From positions 5,791,001 through 5,855,000 of the forward strand of contig NC_086182.1 of the NCBI RefSeq assembly GCF_023053635.1: 64,000 bases of DNA, written 5' to 3'. This document shows positions 20,405-33,700 of this stretch, one piece after another; the stretch's first letter is position 1, and each line of letters begins with the position of its first letter. Both the position numbers and the translations under genes were made by a program. The stretch comes from Elgaria multicarinata webbii (taxonomy: Eukaryota; Chordata; Lepidosauria; Squamata; Anguidae). The notes beneath the pieces were generated by a model, which was not told the origin of the DNA, did not search any database, and was given only the letters and a program-made list of their open reading frames with translations.

Positions 20405-23400
20405 GTGAGCGAGCGCTGCTCCTTTGCGTCCTGACTGAGCCCTGCGCGTTTGGGAACCGGGAGTCGTGACTTGGGAGTCGGGCGCGCTGAGGACTAGGAA
20501 CTTGTTTGGAGGCGTGTTTCTTTTGGCTGGCGCAGCTTTGTAGAGGAAGGGTTACGGTGCAAGTGAGGAAGGGGGACAGTTGGAGAAAGAGGGCGAAGCT
20601 GGGAGGTCCATCTTGGGGTTTTTATTGTTTCTCCGCAAACTTTCTCTAAGGTCCTATTTGCGTTTAGGCGCACAAACTTGGCTGGAATGGAGGTTTCTGC
20701 TCAGTGTGATCTTAAAAATGAAAAGAGGGAGGGGGAGGGAGAGTTCTGCGCATTTTGTGGTGGGCGCACCCCCCCCCCTTTGAGATGTATTCATAGTTTT
20801 TTATTTAGTTGGTGTCTAACCCTCGCAGCCGGATAAATCACAGCAGGTTGCACCCTTCTACAAACCTAAGAAAGCCCCGGCTTTCCATAAGTCGCCCGAG
20901 GAGGTGTTAAGGCATGGGAAACGACTCCGAATTAGACTGTGTCCTTGTAGATCTGCTTTTTCTCCCCGGTACCCTCCTTGGGGGCGCGGGGGGGGGGGGC
21001 GGAAGAAAGAAGGCGGTGTTTTATTTTATATTTCCAGGAGAGGGTTATTTTCAGTTGTTGGACTCTTGAGAAGATGGGTGTGTGTGTGTGTGTGTGTGTG
21101 TGTCTGGATTCAAACGTTGTGATTTTATAAAAAACAAACTTTTTTTGTTTTTTTGCGTTGGAAATAATCCGACCAGTCTCTATGCAAATTCTCCTTCCCG
21201 TTCTGTGTGGCTCAGCATATAATTCTTGGCAAGGGGATCTTCGATTAAGTTGTAAAAGTCACTGAGTTTGCATTTCTGAGCAGGTGGAGGAAAGAACAGA
21301 AGGCGGCAGAGGGAGTGTGTTCTGTAAACTAGCCAATTTTGGGGGAAACTTTTAGTTTACTGTTAAAACAAAACAACACCCCCTTTTTTCCTCCCCCCCT
21401 CCGACAAACACACACTTGGTATTCGGAACACTGTGTCTGTCAACCCCATTCACGTGACCAGACCCTTTTTTTAAAAAAAAAAAACAAAAAAACAGCGCCA
21501 GAACCAATTTAAACTCTCAGAAGTTTTCTTGTGCTTTCTCCCCTTAAATGGACACTGCCCCCCCACCCCCTTTTAAAGTATTTTCTTGGCTATCAGGGGT
21601 TTCCTGGTAATTTAGATCACATTTCTCCTTCTTTCTCTTCACCCCCCCCCCCCCCCTTTTCCAATTTAGTAAATTTCAGCACTCCTCTCTGATTTTGTCA
21701 TCCATCTTCCTGTTGCGGTTTTTAATCTCTGGCTGTTCTCAGTTAATTTATTGTGTCAGCTGTCAGCAAAAGCCGCCCTCCTTCCCCACCCCCGCCCCCC
21801 AGTTCCCAGAAGGCTCACGGGTTGCCTCGTCCCACATTCGCCCAGCCTCTTAAGAGTTAAACCTGTAATATTGAATGAAATGTGTACACACAGTTCTGGT
21901 TCCATTGTACTCTGTCATTTCCTGTAAGTGGCTTGATCTACATTCTTTGAAGATGCTGAAGGCTTTGCTGCTTCCGCGTAAGCCAAGAAATATTTTTGTA
22001 GGTTGTTGACCTTCTCTCTCTCCCCACGCCACTCCCCACCCTGTGATTTCTCCCCCCACTTTTTTTTTACTGAATAATGTATCTGCTTGGAGGAATTGAA
22101 CAAGTGTTCCCACTCTTCCTTTCCTCTGCTCCTATCGGCATGCCCTGGAAGGCTGTGCGAGGAAAATGTTTGATGCCTGTGTGAGAAAGAGAGAGAGATA
22201 CAAATCGCTGTGAAATACAACCACATACTGTCATTGTTGGCAAAGTCAGAGTTGACTAGGAGCCAGAGAATTCTGAAAAGGCAGCAGGGCCCTTCTGTTC
22301 CAGTTTAGAATGGTGTTGCAAGGGGGTGGGGGAAGGTTGTTTAATGAAATTATCCTGGTTCACACATACACATGCTCTGCTGTTCTTTCTTAGGCAGTCA
22401 CTTTTTGTATTCTTGGGGTGGGGGGATGCTGTATTCTCCGAGTGCTACCCTGGAACGCTGCAACTCCCCATGGAGAGTTAAGTTGTACTATTAGGGTGTC
22501 ATGCACTCACACCATGGTCTTTCTTTCTAAGTTTTGTATTTCAGATTCAGCATTGAGAATAACTGCATTTTGCAGCCTGCATAACCTATGCATGTGGAGA
22601 GAGTTTGTGGAACTTCTTTCTTCCTCTGCTGAAGTTCGTTGTGCCATTTTTAACCTATTCTGCCATTTTTGGCATCATTTCTTCTGCATGGGAGGGGCAA
22701 AGGCACTGAAGCCCCACAGCAATTACTGGAAGGATTTTTAGCCACCCTCCTGAGATTGCAGAAGAACCCACGGCCCACCTGCTTTCCAGGGTATTGTTGG
22801 GCCCTTAAGGGCTAAAAACTTGCTCTCCTTACATGAGACGTTAATCCCCACCCCAAAACTGAGATTTCTCATTCAGCTGCCAAACTCTGTGCCCTTTCAA
22901 TTTTGGGGCTCTTGTGGAATCACTGTGCCCACCCATTTCTGTATAGTAAAGTTAGCATCCCCTAGCAGCATAGGGCTGCGCAAATGCGGTCATTTAAGGC
23001 GTTAAAGTACATTTTACCCGGGTCACCCATGCTTGGATCTCCTTGCATTCCTGCACTTACTGTGCAATCCGGCCCTCAGATGGGATGAGGTCAATTCTGG
23101 GGGTGCTGAGGAATGAGTGTGCTTCCTGGAAAATCCCGTCTAGAGGCATGAAGGTCTTCTAACTTTCCAGGCTGTGATTGAGGCAGCATTGCAACATCCA
23201 TTTCTGTGGAATATCAACAGTCGCCTTGCTTCACTTCCTTATAAACTTTGTTTAATACTTCTAACTACACCTTGATTAAAAGTGGGTCGGAGGCCAAGTA
23301 AAGCTGTTTTGGGGTGGGGCATGGATCTCTCTTTTCTAAAGAAGAGCTTGGGCAGAAAACCCCCCCCCCCAACTTTTTGAACAAATACAATGAGCTCATC

Positions 23401-26400
23401 TCCTTTATGTCGCATCTCATTTCTATGATTCATGCTGAAGTTTTGAAACCAATCTGTGGTACTTCTCTTTAATGGCATGTGGTTTATTATTATTTTTTGT
23501 TTAACTTACTGGCATTGACTATTTTATTTCCCCATTTCATCCCCTGATCTTTTGGTATGTTTCTTGGGGCTTTCTTTGTTCTTAAAGTGACTTTCTGTGG
23601 AAGAACAGTCTTGCTTTTGTTTTAACGACTGCAGATTGCAGTTCTGTGATCTTTCCTCGGGCTGCTTGCTTCATAGAAATTGCCTTTGTGGATCAGGCCA
23701 ATGATCCTTCTAGTCTAGTATACTGTGTCTGTCAGCAGCCAGCCAGAAGCTGGGCATGAGTCAATGTGTAGTTTATCTCTGGCATCTGCTAGATGATTCC
23801 TAAACGTGGAGGTTCCATTTAACTTTGTGGCTATGGGCCATCGAAAGACCTGGCTTGAATCATAGAATCATAGAATCATAGAATAGCAGAGTTGGAAGGG
23901 GCCTACAAGGCCATCGAGTCCAACCCCCTGCTCAATGCAGGAATCCACCCTAGAGCATCCCTGACAGAGGGTTGTCCAGCTGCTTCTTGAATGCCTCTAG
24001 TGTGGGAGAGCCCACAACCTCCCTAGGTAGCTGATTCCACCGTCACACTGCTCTAACAGTCAGGAAGTTTTTCCTGATGTCCAGCCGCAATCTGGCTTCC
24101 TTTAACTTGAGCCCGTTATTCCGTGTCCTGCACTCTGGGAGGATCGAGAAGAGATCCTGGCCCTCCTCTGTGTGACAACCTTTGAAGTATTTGAAGAGTG
24201 CTATCATGTCTCCCCTCCATCTTCTCTTCTCCAGGCTAAACATGCCCAGTTCTTTCAGTCTCTCTTCATAGGGCTTTGTTTCTAGACCTCTGATCATCCT
24301 GGTTGCCCTCTTCTGAACACGCTCCAGCTTGTCTACGTCCTTCTTGAATTGTGGAGCCCAGAACTGGACGCAATACTCTAGATGAGGCCTAACCAGGGCC
24401 GAATAGAGAGGAACCAGTACCTCACGTGATTTGGAAGCTATACTTCTATTAATGCAGCCCAAAATAGCATTTGCCTTTCTTGCAGCCATATCGCACTGTT
24501 GGCTCATATTCAGCTTGCGATCTACAACAATTCCAAGATCTTTCTCGTTTGTAGTATTGCTGAGCCAAGTGTCCCCCATCTTGTAACTGTGCATTTGGTT
24601 TCTATTCCCTAAATGTAGAACTTGGCATTTATCCCTATTAAATTTCATTCTGTTGTTTTCAGCCCAGCACTCCAGCCTATCAAGATCACTTTGAAGTTTG
24701 TTTCTGTCTTCCAGGGTATTAGCTATCCCACCCAATTTGGTGTCATCTGCACATTTAATCAGCGTTCCCTGCACCTCCTCGTCCAAATCATTAATAAAAA
24801 TGTTGAAGAGCACTGGGCCCAGGACTGAGCCCTGCGGCACCCCACTCGTTGCCTCTCCCCAGTTTGAGAAGGTTCCATTGATAAGTACTCTTTGAGTCCG
24901 ATTCTGTAGCCAACTGTGGATCCACCTAATAGTTGTTCCATCTAGCCCACTTTTAGCTAGTTTGTTAATCAGAATGTCATGTGGTACTTTGTCAAAAGCT
25001 TTGCTGAAGTCAAGATATATGACATCCACAGCATTCCCACAGTCCACAAGGGAGGTTATCCTATCAAAAAATGAGATCAAATTAGTCTGACAGGATTTGT
25101 TCCTGACAAATCCATGTTGGCTTCTAGTAATCACTGCATTGATTTCAAGGTGTTTACAGATTGACTTCTTTATAATCTGCTCCAGAATTTTCCCAGGGAT
25201 GGATGTCAGACTGACTTGTCTGAATTTGCCCAATCCTCTTCAGAAAGCCATCTGAGCAAATTTTCTTACCTTGTGGCAATGAGTTCCTTGAGTGAATTGG
25301 GCACTGAATGAAGCAGTTTTTCCCCTGGCTCCACTGCTGCTCAGCTTCACTGGGCATCCTTTGAGTTTTAGGGGTAGCGAATGTTCCCTTTTCTCACACC
25401 TTTGTTTTATTCGCACGATCTGAGACTCGGTTCCCTCATCTCTAAAATGGGCTTAATAGTGGTGGTGCTTCCCCCTTGGGGGAGGGCTCACAAAGCTTTA
25501 AATCTATCCCAGATGGAATGACAGACAATTGGGTTGAGGTCAGCACATTCATCTCTTTGCTGGGGTTGCAGGAGGAGCAGCCGCCGGATCCCCTGCCCCT
25601 CCCATCCATGTGTCAGTTCCACAACTGTGCATGGAAAACAATTGTTTTCATTGAAGCCAGCAAATTGCTAGAGTCTCACAAGCAGCTGTTTTACAAAAGG
25701 GGTTTGAAGGCCGGGGAAGGGGAGGGGTGAGGTATGATTTTTTTAAAAAATTGTAAGAACAGGTGCTTTCGAGACACTGGCAGAGAGCCAAAGTACCCCA
25801 AGTGCATGGATTACAGAGCTGTGGTTTTTGATTTAAATCTTTACATAGGACAGCTTTACGTAGGCAACAGGAAGGATTAGTTCTTTCTCCCCCCCCCCAG
25901 CACCCCATTAATTCACAAGGGCCAATAAATGCACCCCATAAACCATGCAAAGCAAGGGGACAGGTTCCTGCAAGCACACTTCGCTAGAATGTGTTTATGT
26001 TTCCCCTTTGTGGGCAGGTTGTCCTGTTTGATTTGCAAGACCTAGGAATATGCAGTCAGGAGAAGGAGCCCAGTAGGGTTAGGGGTGACATACTGTAATA
26101 TTCCCAAATCTGGACTAAAACTCTCATCAGCCCCATGCTGGCTGGGGCTGATGGGGCTTATAGTCTAACACATCTGGAGGGAACCAGGTTGGGGGAAAGC
26201 CACTGCATTTTTTTTTGTAAAGTACAGCTACGTTTTTCAACGTTTCAAATTTATTATGAGACTGTGGCATTAAGATAGGTCCAAAAAGAGAGGTGTGTGC
26301 CTTCCCCCATTTCCCTGGCTTCTTCTAAAAGTGAGGTGTGGCTTCCATGCTGAGAAAGGAAGCCCTCTGTGCATGCTCAGAGACTTATTATGGAATCAAT

Positions 26401-27702
26401 AGTAGAGTTGGAAGGGGCCTCTAAGGCCATCGAGTCCAACCCCCTGCTCAATGCAGGAATCCACCTTAAAGCATTCCTGACAGATGGCTGTCCAGCTGAA
26501 GGCCTCTAGGGTGGGAGAGCCCTAGGCAATTGGTTCCATTGTCATACTGCTCTAACAGTCAGGAAGTTTTTCCTGATGTCCAGCTGGAATCTGGCTTCCT
26601 GTAACTTGAGCCCATATATCTTTCTGTTATCCCAGTTGTTCCTTTGAGGAAAGGGCTTGGTGAGAATGGGGTTGATTTTGAGAATATTAATTGTGTGAGG
26701 TTGTTGCAGCAAAGACAATAAAATATGGAGGAGAAGAGGAGGAGCTCAGTGGGTGTGGCTAAAAGGACAGGAGCACCTGCAAGAGATTCTGCCCCCTCCC
26801 TTATTACAGCAATGGGGACATGGAATTTGGGCCCAGGTTCTACTCAATTGGCCAGAACACACCTGCCAAGCAAACCTTCTAATACTGTCCAGGTTTATTT
26901 ATATTCATTCCTAATCACGGTGGTAGCTTGACAGCTTGAACACTATTCCTAAATCGAAGTTTTGGGGTTGGCGAAGGTGGAGCAACAGATGATCCATTTC
27001 TTTTACTAATAGTTGTCAGGAATTATTAGAAAGGCAAGTCCAGCCCAATCCAGACGGAATCAATTGCTGTTTCTGCAGTGAATGAAGGGAGAAGTGAGAA
27101 AGAAAGAAAGAAAGAGACATGGGATAATCTAGGCTGTCTTCCTTCCTGCGCATTCCCCTGGTTCTGTTTCTAATTTAAATTGTTTGGGTTTCATGGGTCT
27201 CTTTTCTCTTTCTCCCCCATCACCCCCAAATCTGTTCTCAGCCCTTGTATTCCTCCCCCCCCCTGCCCCCTGGCATGGTTGCCAGTACCCCCTCCCCTCC
27301 TGCCTTCTGAATTTCTGCTGTAAGCCTTGCGAAAGAGGCCAAGCAGATTTCTCTCCCCCCCCCCCCCCCCGCTCCTTCCTTTTGTTTCCTGAAGTTGTCA
27401 TCATGTCCAGTAATCCTCTCAGAAGCTGGACTTGTTTTGGCTGCTGTGTGCTATGATCTCATACTCGGAGAACACTAAACTGGGAAGGCTCCCCCCCCTT
27501 CCCTCTCTCTTTTTTAAATTTTCTCCCTCCCCACTGCCTTTTTGTACAGTATGTCACTGTTTTGCATGAGCTCATTGACCGGGTGGAGTGGGGGGCAGGA
27601 ATGACACACAAACCGTTTTAGCAAACATGAGCTGGAAATGGATGTTGTGGGCAGAGGTGGCTAGAAACCATTCAACGCTTGGCCCACTTTTTCGCGGGGG
27701 GG

Positions 27703-27739
<37 letters not shown>

Positions 27740-30700
27740 ATTCTTCATCTCCACATGGACCCAAGTGGTCCACTTTTGTGCTCATCCTCTCAGTCCTTGC
27801 TCTCCACACATTCTCTTTTTAAAGGGCCTTTTCCGCACGTCAGGTGCCGGAATCCTGCCTTTGAAGCGGAGAATGTCGCTGTGATTGTGAGTGTCTCTTG
27901 TTAGTTCCCTTTCCCTGTGTAAACTAACTATGTGAAGCAATATGGAATCAATCCCACGAATGCAGAAGGGGTTGGGCACCCTGGCTGTGACCCAAGCCGC
28001 TCATAAGTTGGGCTGGTGATTGATTTAAGAACTCTTAGTTGACTGTTCTGTCTTCTGATTGGTTACAATTAAAAATGCATATTTGCCCCAAAACAAAACC
28101 CAGCTCAGTATAGTTTGCTTTTGAAGGAAGTGTGAGAAATTACAGCAAAGTGAACAAAAGCTGTTCCTTGTTGGTAGAAGGAAAGGCCTTCTTTAATATG
28201 TTTTGTTCTGATTCCTTCTGCTGGGTCTTTGGAGGCTCAGAATCTCAGGGGGTGGAGCCTGCTGGAATGGGGTGGAGCTTAGTGATGGCAGCAATAGCAG
28301 GTGAAATAAGGGTGGAGTCTAGGGGTACGGGGGGGGGAGAGGGTAGCGCCTGGCCAATGGAAAGGGAGCCTGATGAACGTGGGGGTGGAGCAAATAGCAA
28401 GAGCACCAGTGGTGTAATGACTCTGCCCTCCTGCTCAGAATTCCCTGCTCCCTCTGAGCTTAGCTGCAAACAACGCAGTAGCTGGGGGTGGGGGGATGAA
28501 TTGAATATATTGGTCTTTGGTGTAATGCAAAGCATTTTGTGGGGGCTTAGTCTTGAATAGGCAATTAAGACCCAAAACACTGGTTCCTGGTTGAGATATT
28601 ATTATTGCTATTATAGTTGTTGTTGTTATTACTACTACTACTACTACTACTTTTATTTCTATACCAACCCATAGCTGAAGCTCTCTGGGCGGTTTACAAT
28701 AATTGACAAAAATACAAAATACAGCATAATAAAAATAGTCTAAAAAATTTAACATAGAAAAACTAAAGCAATGTAAACTGCTAAAAAGAAATAAACAATA
28801 TTTTTAATAATAGACCTGTTCTAAAACAGCAGACATAGGTGCTTCTTAATATATTGTAAAATGCCGGGCAGTAGAGCGCGGTCTTCACCTGGTGCTGAAA
28901 AGATGACCGTGTTGGCGCCAGGCAGGCCTCAGTGGAGAGCTCACAGTTGGGGGGCCACCACTGAGACGGCCCTGTCCTTCGTTGCCACCGTCTGAGCCTG
29001 AGCCCTTGGAGGTGGCACTTGAAGGCAGACGTTAATTGTAATGTCCGGGGATGTTTAGGTTGGGAGAGGCGTTCCATCAGATATTGCAGTCCCAACAAAC
29101 CACTGGAGACTGTTTGTTGATATATAGATCAAGACAACTGCCTGCATTTTTGGACTCTCCTAGGGTTTGGTGGTGGCGGCGGCGAAACTATGGAGACAGT
29201 CATGATGAGTGTCTGCACTTCAAAATGTATCACCTTGCCACTGAAGAGCACTCCAAGAAAAAGAGCCCATATATTATCAAAGGCTAGCATTGCCAGAACT
29301 CCTGAGGCTCGGACCCTGTAATGCAGGGGGCGGAGCTTTCAAGATAGGAGGTGGTGCCAGACAGATCCTGGAGCAGAGCTGAGTGGGGTAAGGGCGGAGC
29401 TTATTGGTGCCTGGGAGGGGCAGAGAATGACACCTGGACGAACCTGGAAGTGGAAGAACCTGGCTGTGAATGGTGTCCTATGAATGTAGCTGATTGAAGT
29501 GTCTCTGTGCCTAATAGTGGAGCTGTTGTGCCAAGCAGAAATTAGCCTCCTGCTCCCTAGATAATTCTGGCCCCTCACCCTGAGATGTTTTCCTTCCCAC
29601 CGGAGACCTTGAGAAGGAGCCTGAAGCTTTGAGTCAAACCTTAAGCAGGCCTTCAGATATTGGACCTAAAACTTCCATCAGCCCTAGCTAGCATAGCCCA
29701 CAGTGAGGGATGCTAGGAGTTGTAGATCAAAACATTTTGAGGGCTACGGAGTGCCTGTTCCTGCCCTTAGTAGGCTGGAGCCAGAACAGCTTCAAGATAA
29801 ACAAGCGTGCAGCACCAATCCTCAGCCCCACCTCATTGAGATTTCTCCCTGCAATTAATTGGATCCCTCAAATGAATCAACTAAGGATTACTGTGATGCC
29901 TTTTAGAACTGAAAGGTTCACCCGAAGCAGCTTACAAACAGCAAAAGACTGCTAATGTAATACCATGAAACACTGCATGAAAACCACACTATCATTCCAG
30001 AAAATCGAATAAGCGGAAGAGCAGCGGTTGGACATTTCTATCCTGATTCATCTGCTCCCCCCCCTCATAACATTTCCATCTTGCCTGGATTAACATTCAG
30101 CTTGTTTGCCCTCATCCATCCCAAAATGGCGTTTGTTCGGAAGTCCACGGCCTCCTTGGAGTCAGTGGATGGAAACGAGAGGCAGAGAGGTGTTCCATCC
30201 ACATGCTGATGACTGTTTAACCTAGGGGTGAGGGTTGTGGCCCTGTTCTCCTGGGCCTCTCAGCAGCTTTCGATACCACTGACCATGGTATACTTCTGGG
30301 CTGCCTGGCTACATCAGGACTGAGAGCACAGCATTACCTTTCCCGTGGGCTTTACACGGTGGTGTTGGGGGACTTCTGTTCTGCCTCACGCTCATCAGCC
30401 GTTGGGTATCACAGGGTTCTATCTTGTCCCTGTGCCGATCAACACTTTCATGGAAGTGTTGGGAAAAGTGATCCCAGAGGGTTGAGCTAAAGTAGCAATG
30501 GGGGACATGTCGCCCTCCAGATGTTGTTGGACTGCGACTCCCATGATTCCTTACTATTGACTAGAGGTTGATGGGCGTTGCATCGCATCCCCTGAATTGC
30601 TTCCTTGGTATAAGTCATCTGCCAGGTTGGCCAAAGTCATCTTCCCCGTAACTAGGCCAGATGCCAAATTGGTATCCACCATGACTGCCTGGGTTTGAGA

Positions 30701-33700
30701 TGCCACCATCCTCTCCACAACCTTGCTTAGGAATGGAACATTTGACACCGGTAGATGGTTATCCAGAACCACAAGTCCCAAGCTCGATTTTTGTTCTGGT
30801 GCACAAGTCTTGGTACCACCCCTTTAAGAGAGGTTGGCATACTTCCTACTTACTTCAGAGGGCCAGGCCGCAACCCTGGCAGCTTTTCATAGCCAGGAAG
30901 GGCAAGGGTCCTGACCGCAGGTGGTAGGTCTCAAATCAAGCAACTTGTCCACATCCTCGGGGTGCAGAAGCTGGAAGATATTCAGAACAACTTGACTGGA
31001 CCATGTCTTGTCCATATCCCTTTCCGACTCTGTCAAAACTATGGTGTCTTATTACGGTATGGATATGTACCGTATTAATCGGCAGGATAGTTGATTCAGG
31101 GTGCAATCCTATGCATGTTTACACAGAAAAAAGTCCTACAATTCCCATGCTGGCTGTGGAATGCTGGGAGTTGTAGGTCTTTTTCTTTCTAAACATGTAT
31201 AAGATTGTGCTGTGATGTGCTGGTTTTTGAAAGGTAGATTTAAGTAGCTACATTTTCAAGAGCAACAGTGAAATATGTGTGTGAACTGATGGATGTACCC
31301 AGAACAATACATCTGGAACTGCTTACTGTTCCTTTTGAGTGGAGGAGGTCTGTGCTCCATGCATGTGACCGGTCCATCTTCCCCTCTTCATAGTGCCTCA
31401 AATCCGCTGATGTGCATTCCGTCATGGAAGGGCCCTTTTTGTTGTGGAAAACTGGATAAAGTGAGGCCATGAATTACTTCCTTCACCCCCACCCCTTCCC
31501 TAGCTGTTATCTGTGAAAGCTCCTCTCCAGTTTTTTTTTTTGGGTTTCGTTTCATTAGGATGTGAAATTCTGCTGCTGGATGGTACAGTTGGATCTTTGT
31601 CCTACAGTCTGGCCTGACCTGTAGGTAACCCCCTAATCCTGATCTTTCTAAAGCATGTTTGTATGGAGGGGGAAAGAATTCTGATGCCACCATGACTCAT
31701 GTGGTCCTCAGTTTCTCTGAAGAGCCATCAAGAAAAGGATGGGGCAGGGGGAGAAGGCGAATGAACACACACACACACACACATACATACCGGTCACACA
31801 GTGGTTTCTGGCTCCCAGTTACCACTGACCCATGCAAGATTTGGGCTGGTGACCTGAAGAGATTAACGTGTCCTGTGCCCCGTTACTAATCTCCCCCCCA
31901 CTGTTGGCATGTAATTCATTAAGCTGTGGTAGGATGTTTTGTGATCGGCTTGAGTAGAAGACTGAAGTCTCAGAAAAAGGACCCAGGTGGCTAAAAATAT
32001 GGGGGAAGAGGAAAGGGAACCAGTGAGTCGAAGAGTAGATTTGGCACTTTTTAGCCCCTTCCTTCCACAACGCCCCGCCCCCAATACCCCCTTGTCACCT
32101 CCTGTCTCTCATAGGTTGTCAGAAATGGCCCCATTTTCATACTGGGAGGGAAGTTCATGAGAATGTAGATTGTAAGCTCATTGGGGCAGCAACACAAACC
32201 ACCTGTTTTTGTATCGAGGCTGAGTCCTGTGTTCAGTGACAACCATGAAGAACTTGGGGCCGGTGCCAGACACTGGTGGGACCTCGGTCGTGGTGCTGTT
32301 GACAGATGAGTCCTTCCACTGTCACACATTTGTCCCCACTGGCCATTTCCTCCACCGACTGAGCAGGCCTCGTCCAAGCGTATTTTCTGGGACAGGCGGC
32401 AATGGTATTGGATGGAGCGTAGCTGACTGCCTCCTCTTCCTCCCATTCAACCTGCCGGCGAAGAAGCGTGTTGGCAAGGGCTGGTGAAGTGAGCGACTGG
32501 TCCTTTCGGCACTCGCCAGTGCTTCTGCCAGCCACCATCTTAGCTTACCCCATATGCAATGCCAACCTAATCTTAGATGGCAGCACTCCTCCAAAGGTGC
32601 TGCTGCCTGCGCCATGGGATCAGGACAGGGAGCAGGTGGGCTCTTGGCAACAGCCCAGTCATGCTGACCCCTGATTTATCTTCTTCCTTTGGTGGTTATA
32701 TCAGCTTTCCTCCTTCCCAACCTTATCCCCTGTAAAAAAGAAGGGGGGGGAAAAAAGGGGGGGGAAGACACCCACATGTAACTCTATCAATCCAGAAAGC
32801 GAATTGATTTTGGAAATCAATCTGAGGTTTCTTCTTGGGAAAAAGCAAGGTCCATATAATGGCTTCGAAGTTTTCTGAGTATAGTCTAATTTGGCTTTCT
32901 TGGTGAAGATGCAAATGCAGTAAAGGAAAGGGTGTTGAAGGGTGCAGAGAGCACCGCATAATATCACCCAGTGCTGTTTTGTTTTGGATAGTGATAAGAG
33001 GATGGTGATAATGAGCATTTTGAACGTTCAAGCCCTTCAAAAACATTACCTCAGTAATCCTCACAACAACCCTGTATGGTAGGTCAGTATTTCTGTCTAT
33101 TGCAGATGGGAAGATGAGGATGGTGGAGTTCACCTCAGGGGTACAATGAGATTGTAGTTGTGGTGAGATTAAAACCCAGGAATTCTCCCCTGCAAATCTT
33201 GGTATTTGAATATTCAACCCCAAATACTCCCTGAGTACTTACTGTTCATCAAAGACTGTATTTGACATGTGGTGAAGTTTGATTTCAGTATTTGCCACTT
33301 GGTGGTATTTGACAACTGACATGAAATGGTGTTTTTGACCATTGGCATGTGATGGTATTGGATCGATGATATTCAATGTAATTTAGTACTTGACAGTTGA
33401 CAGCTGTGACTTTCGTATTTCATACTTGCCAAAAACAAGTCAAAATCCCCATGTTCAAAGCACTCTTGACGTTGAGGTAAAAGTGTGTATTTACTCTGAG
33501 TTCCGTTTTGACACGTAAATGGTGAAATTGGAAAGTTTGGCAGATTTCAAGTATTTGGGAATATTTGTTTCACTTGTACTCCATCTAAGGCCAGTATGGA
33601 GTGAAAGTCCCAGATTAACATAAGATGGTGAGAACACACAGCCACAACCACCAGGGTCACGTGATCCACTAAACTAACATGGTTTTTACTGCGGGAGGTG

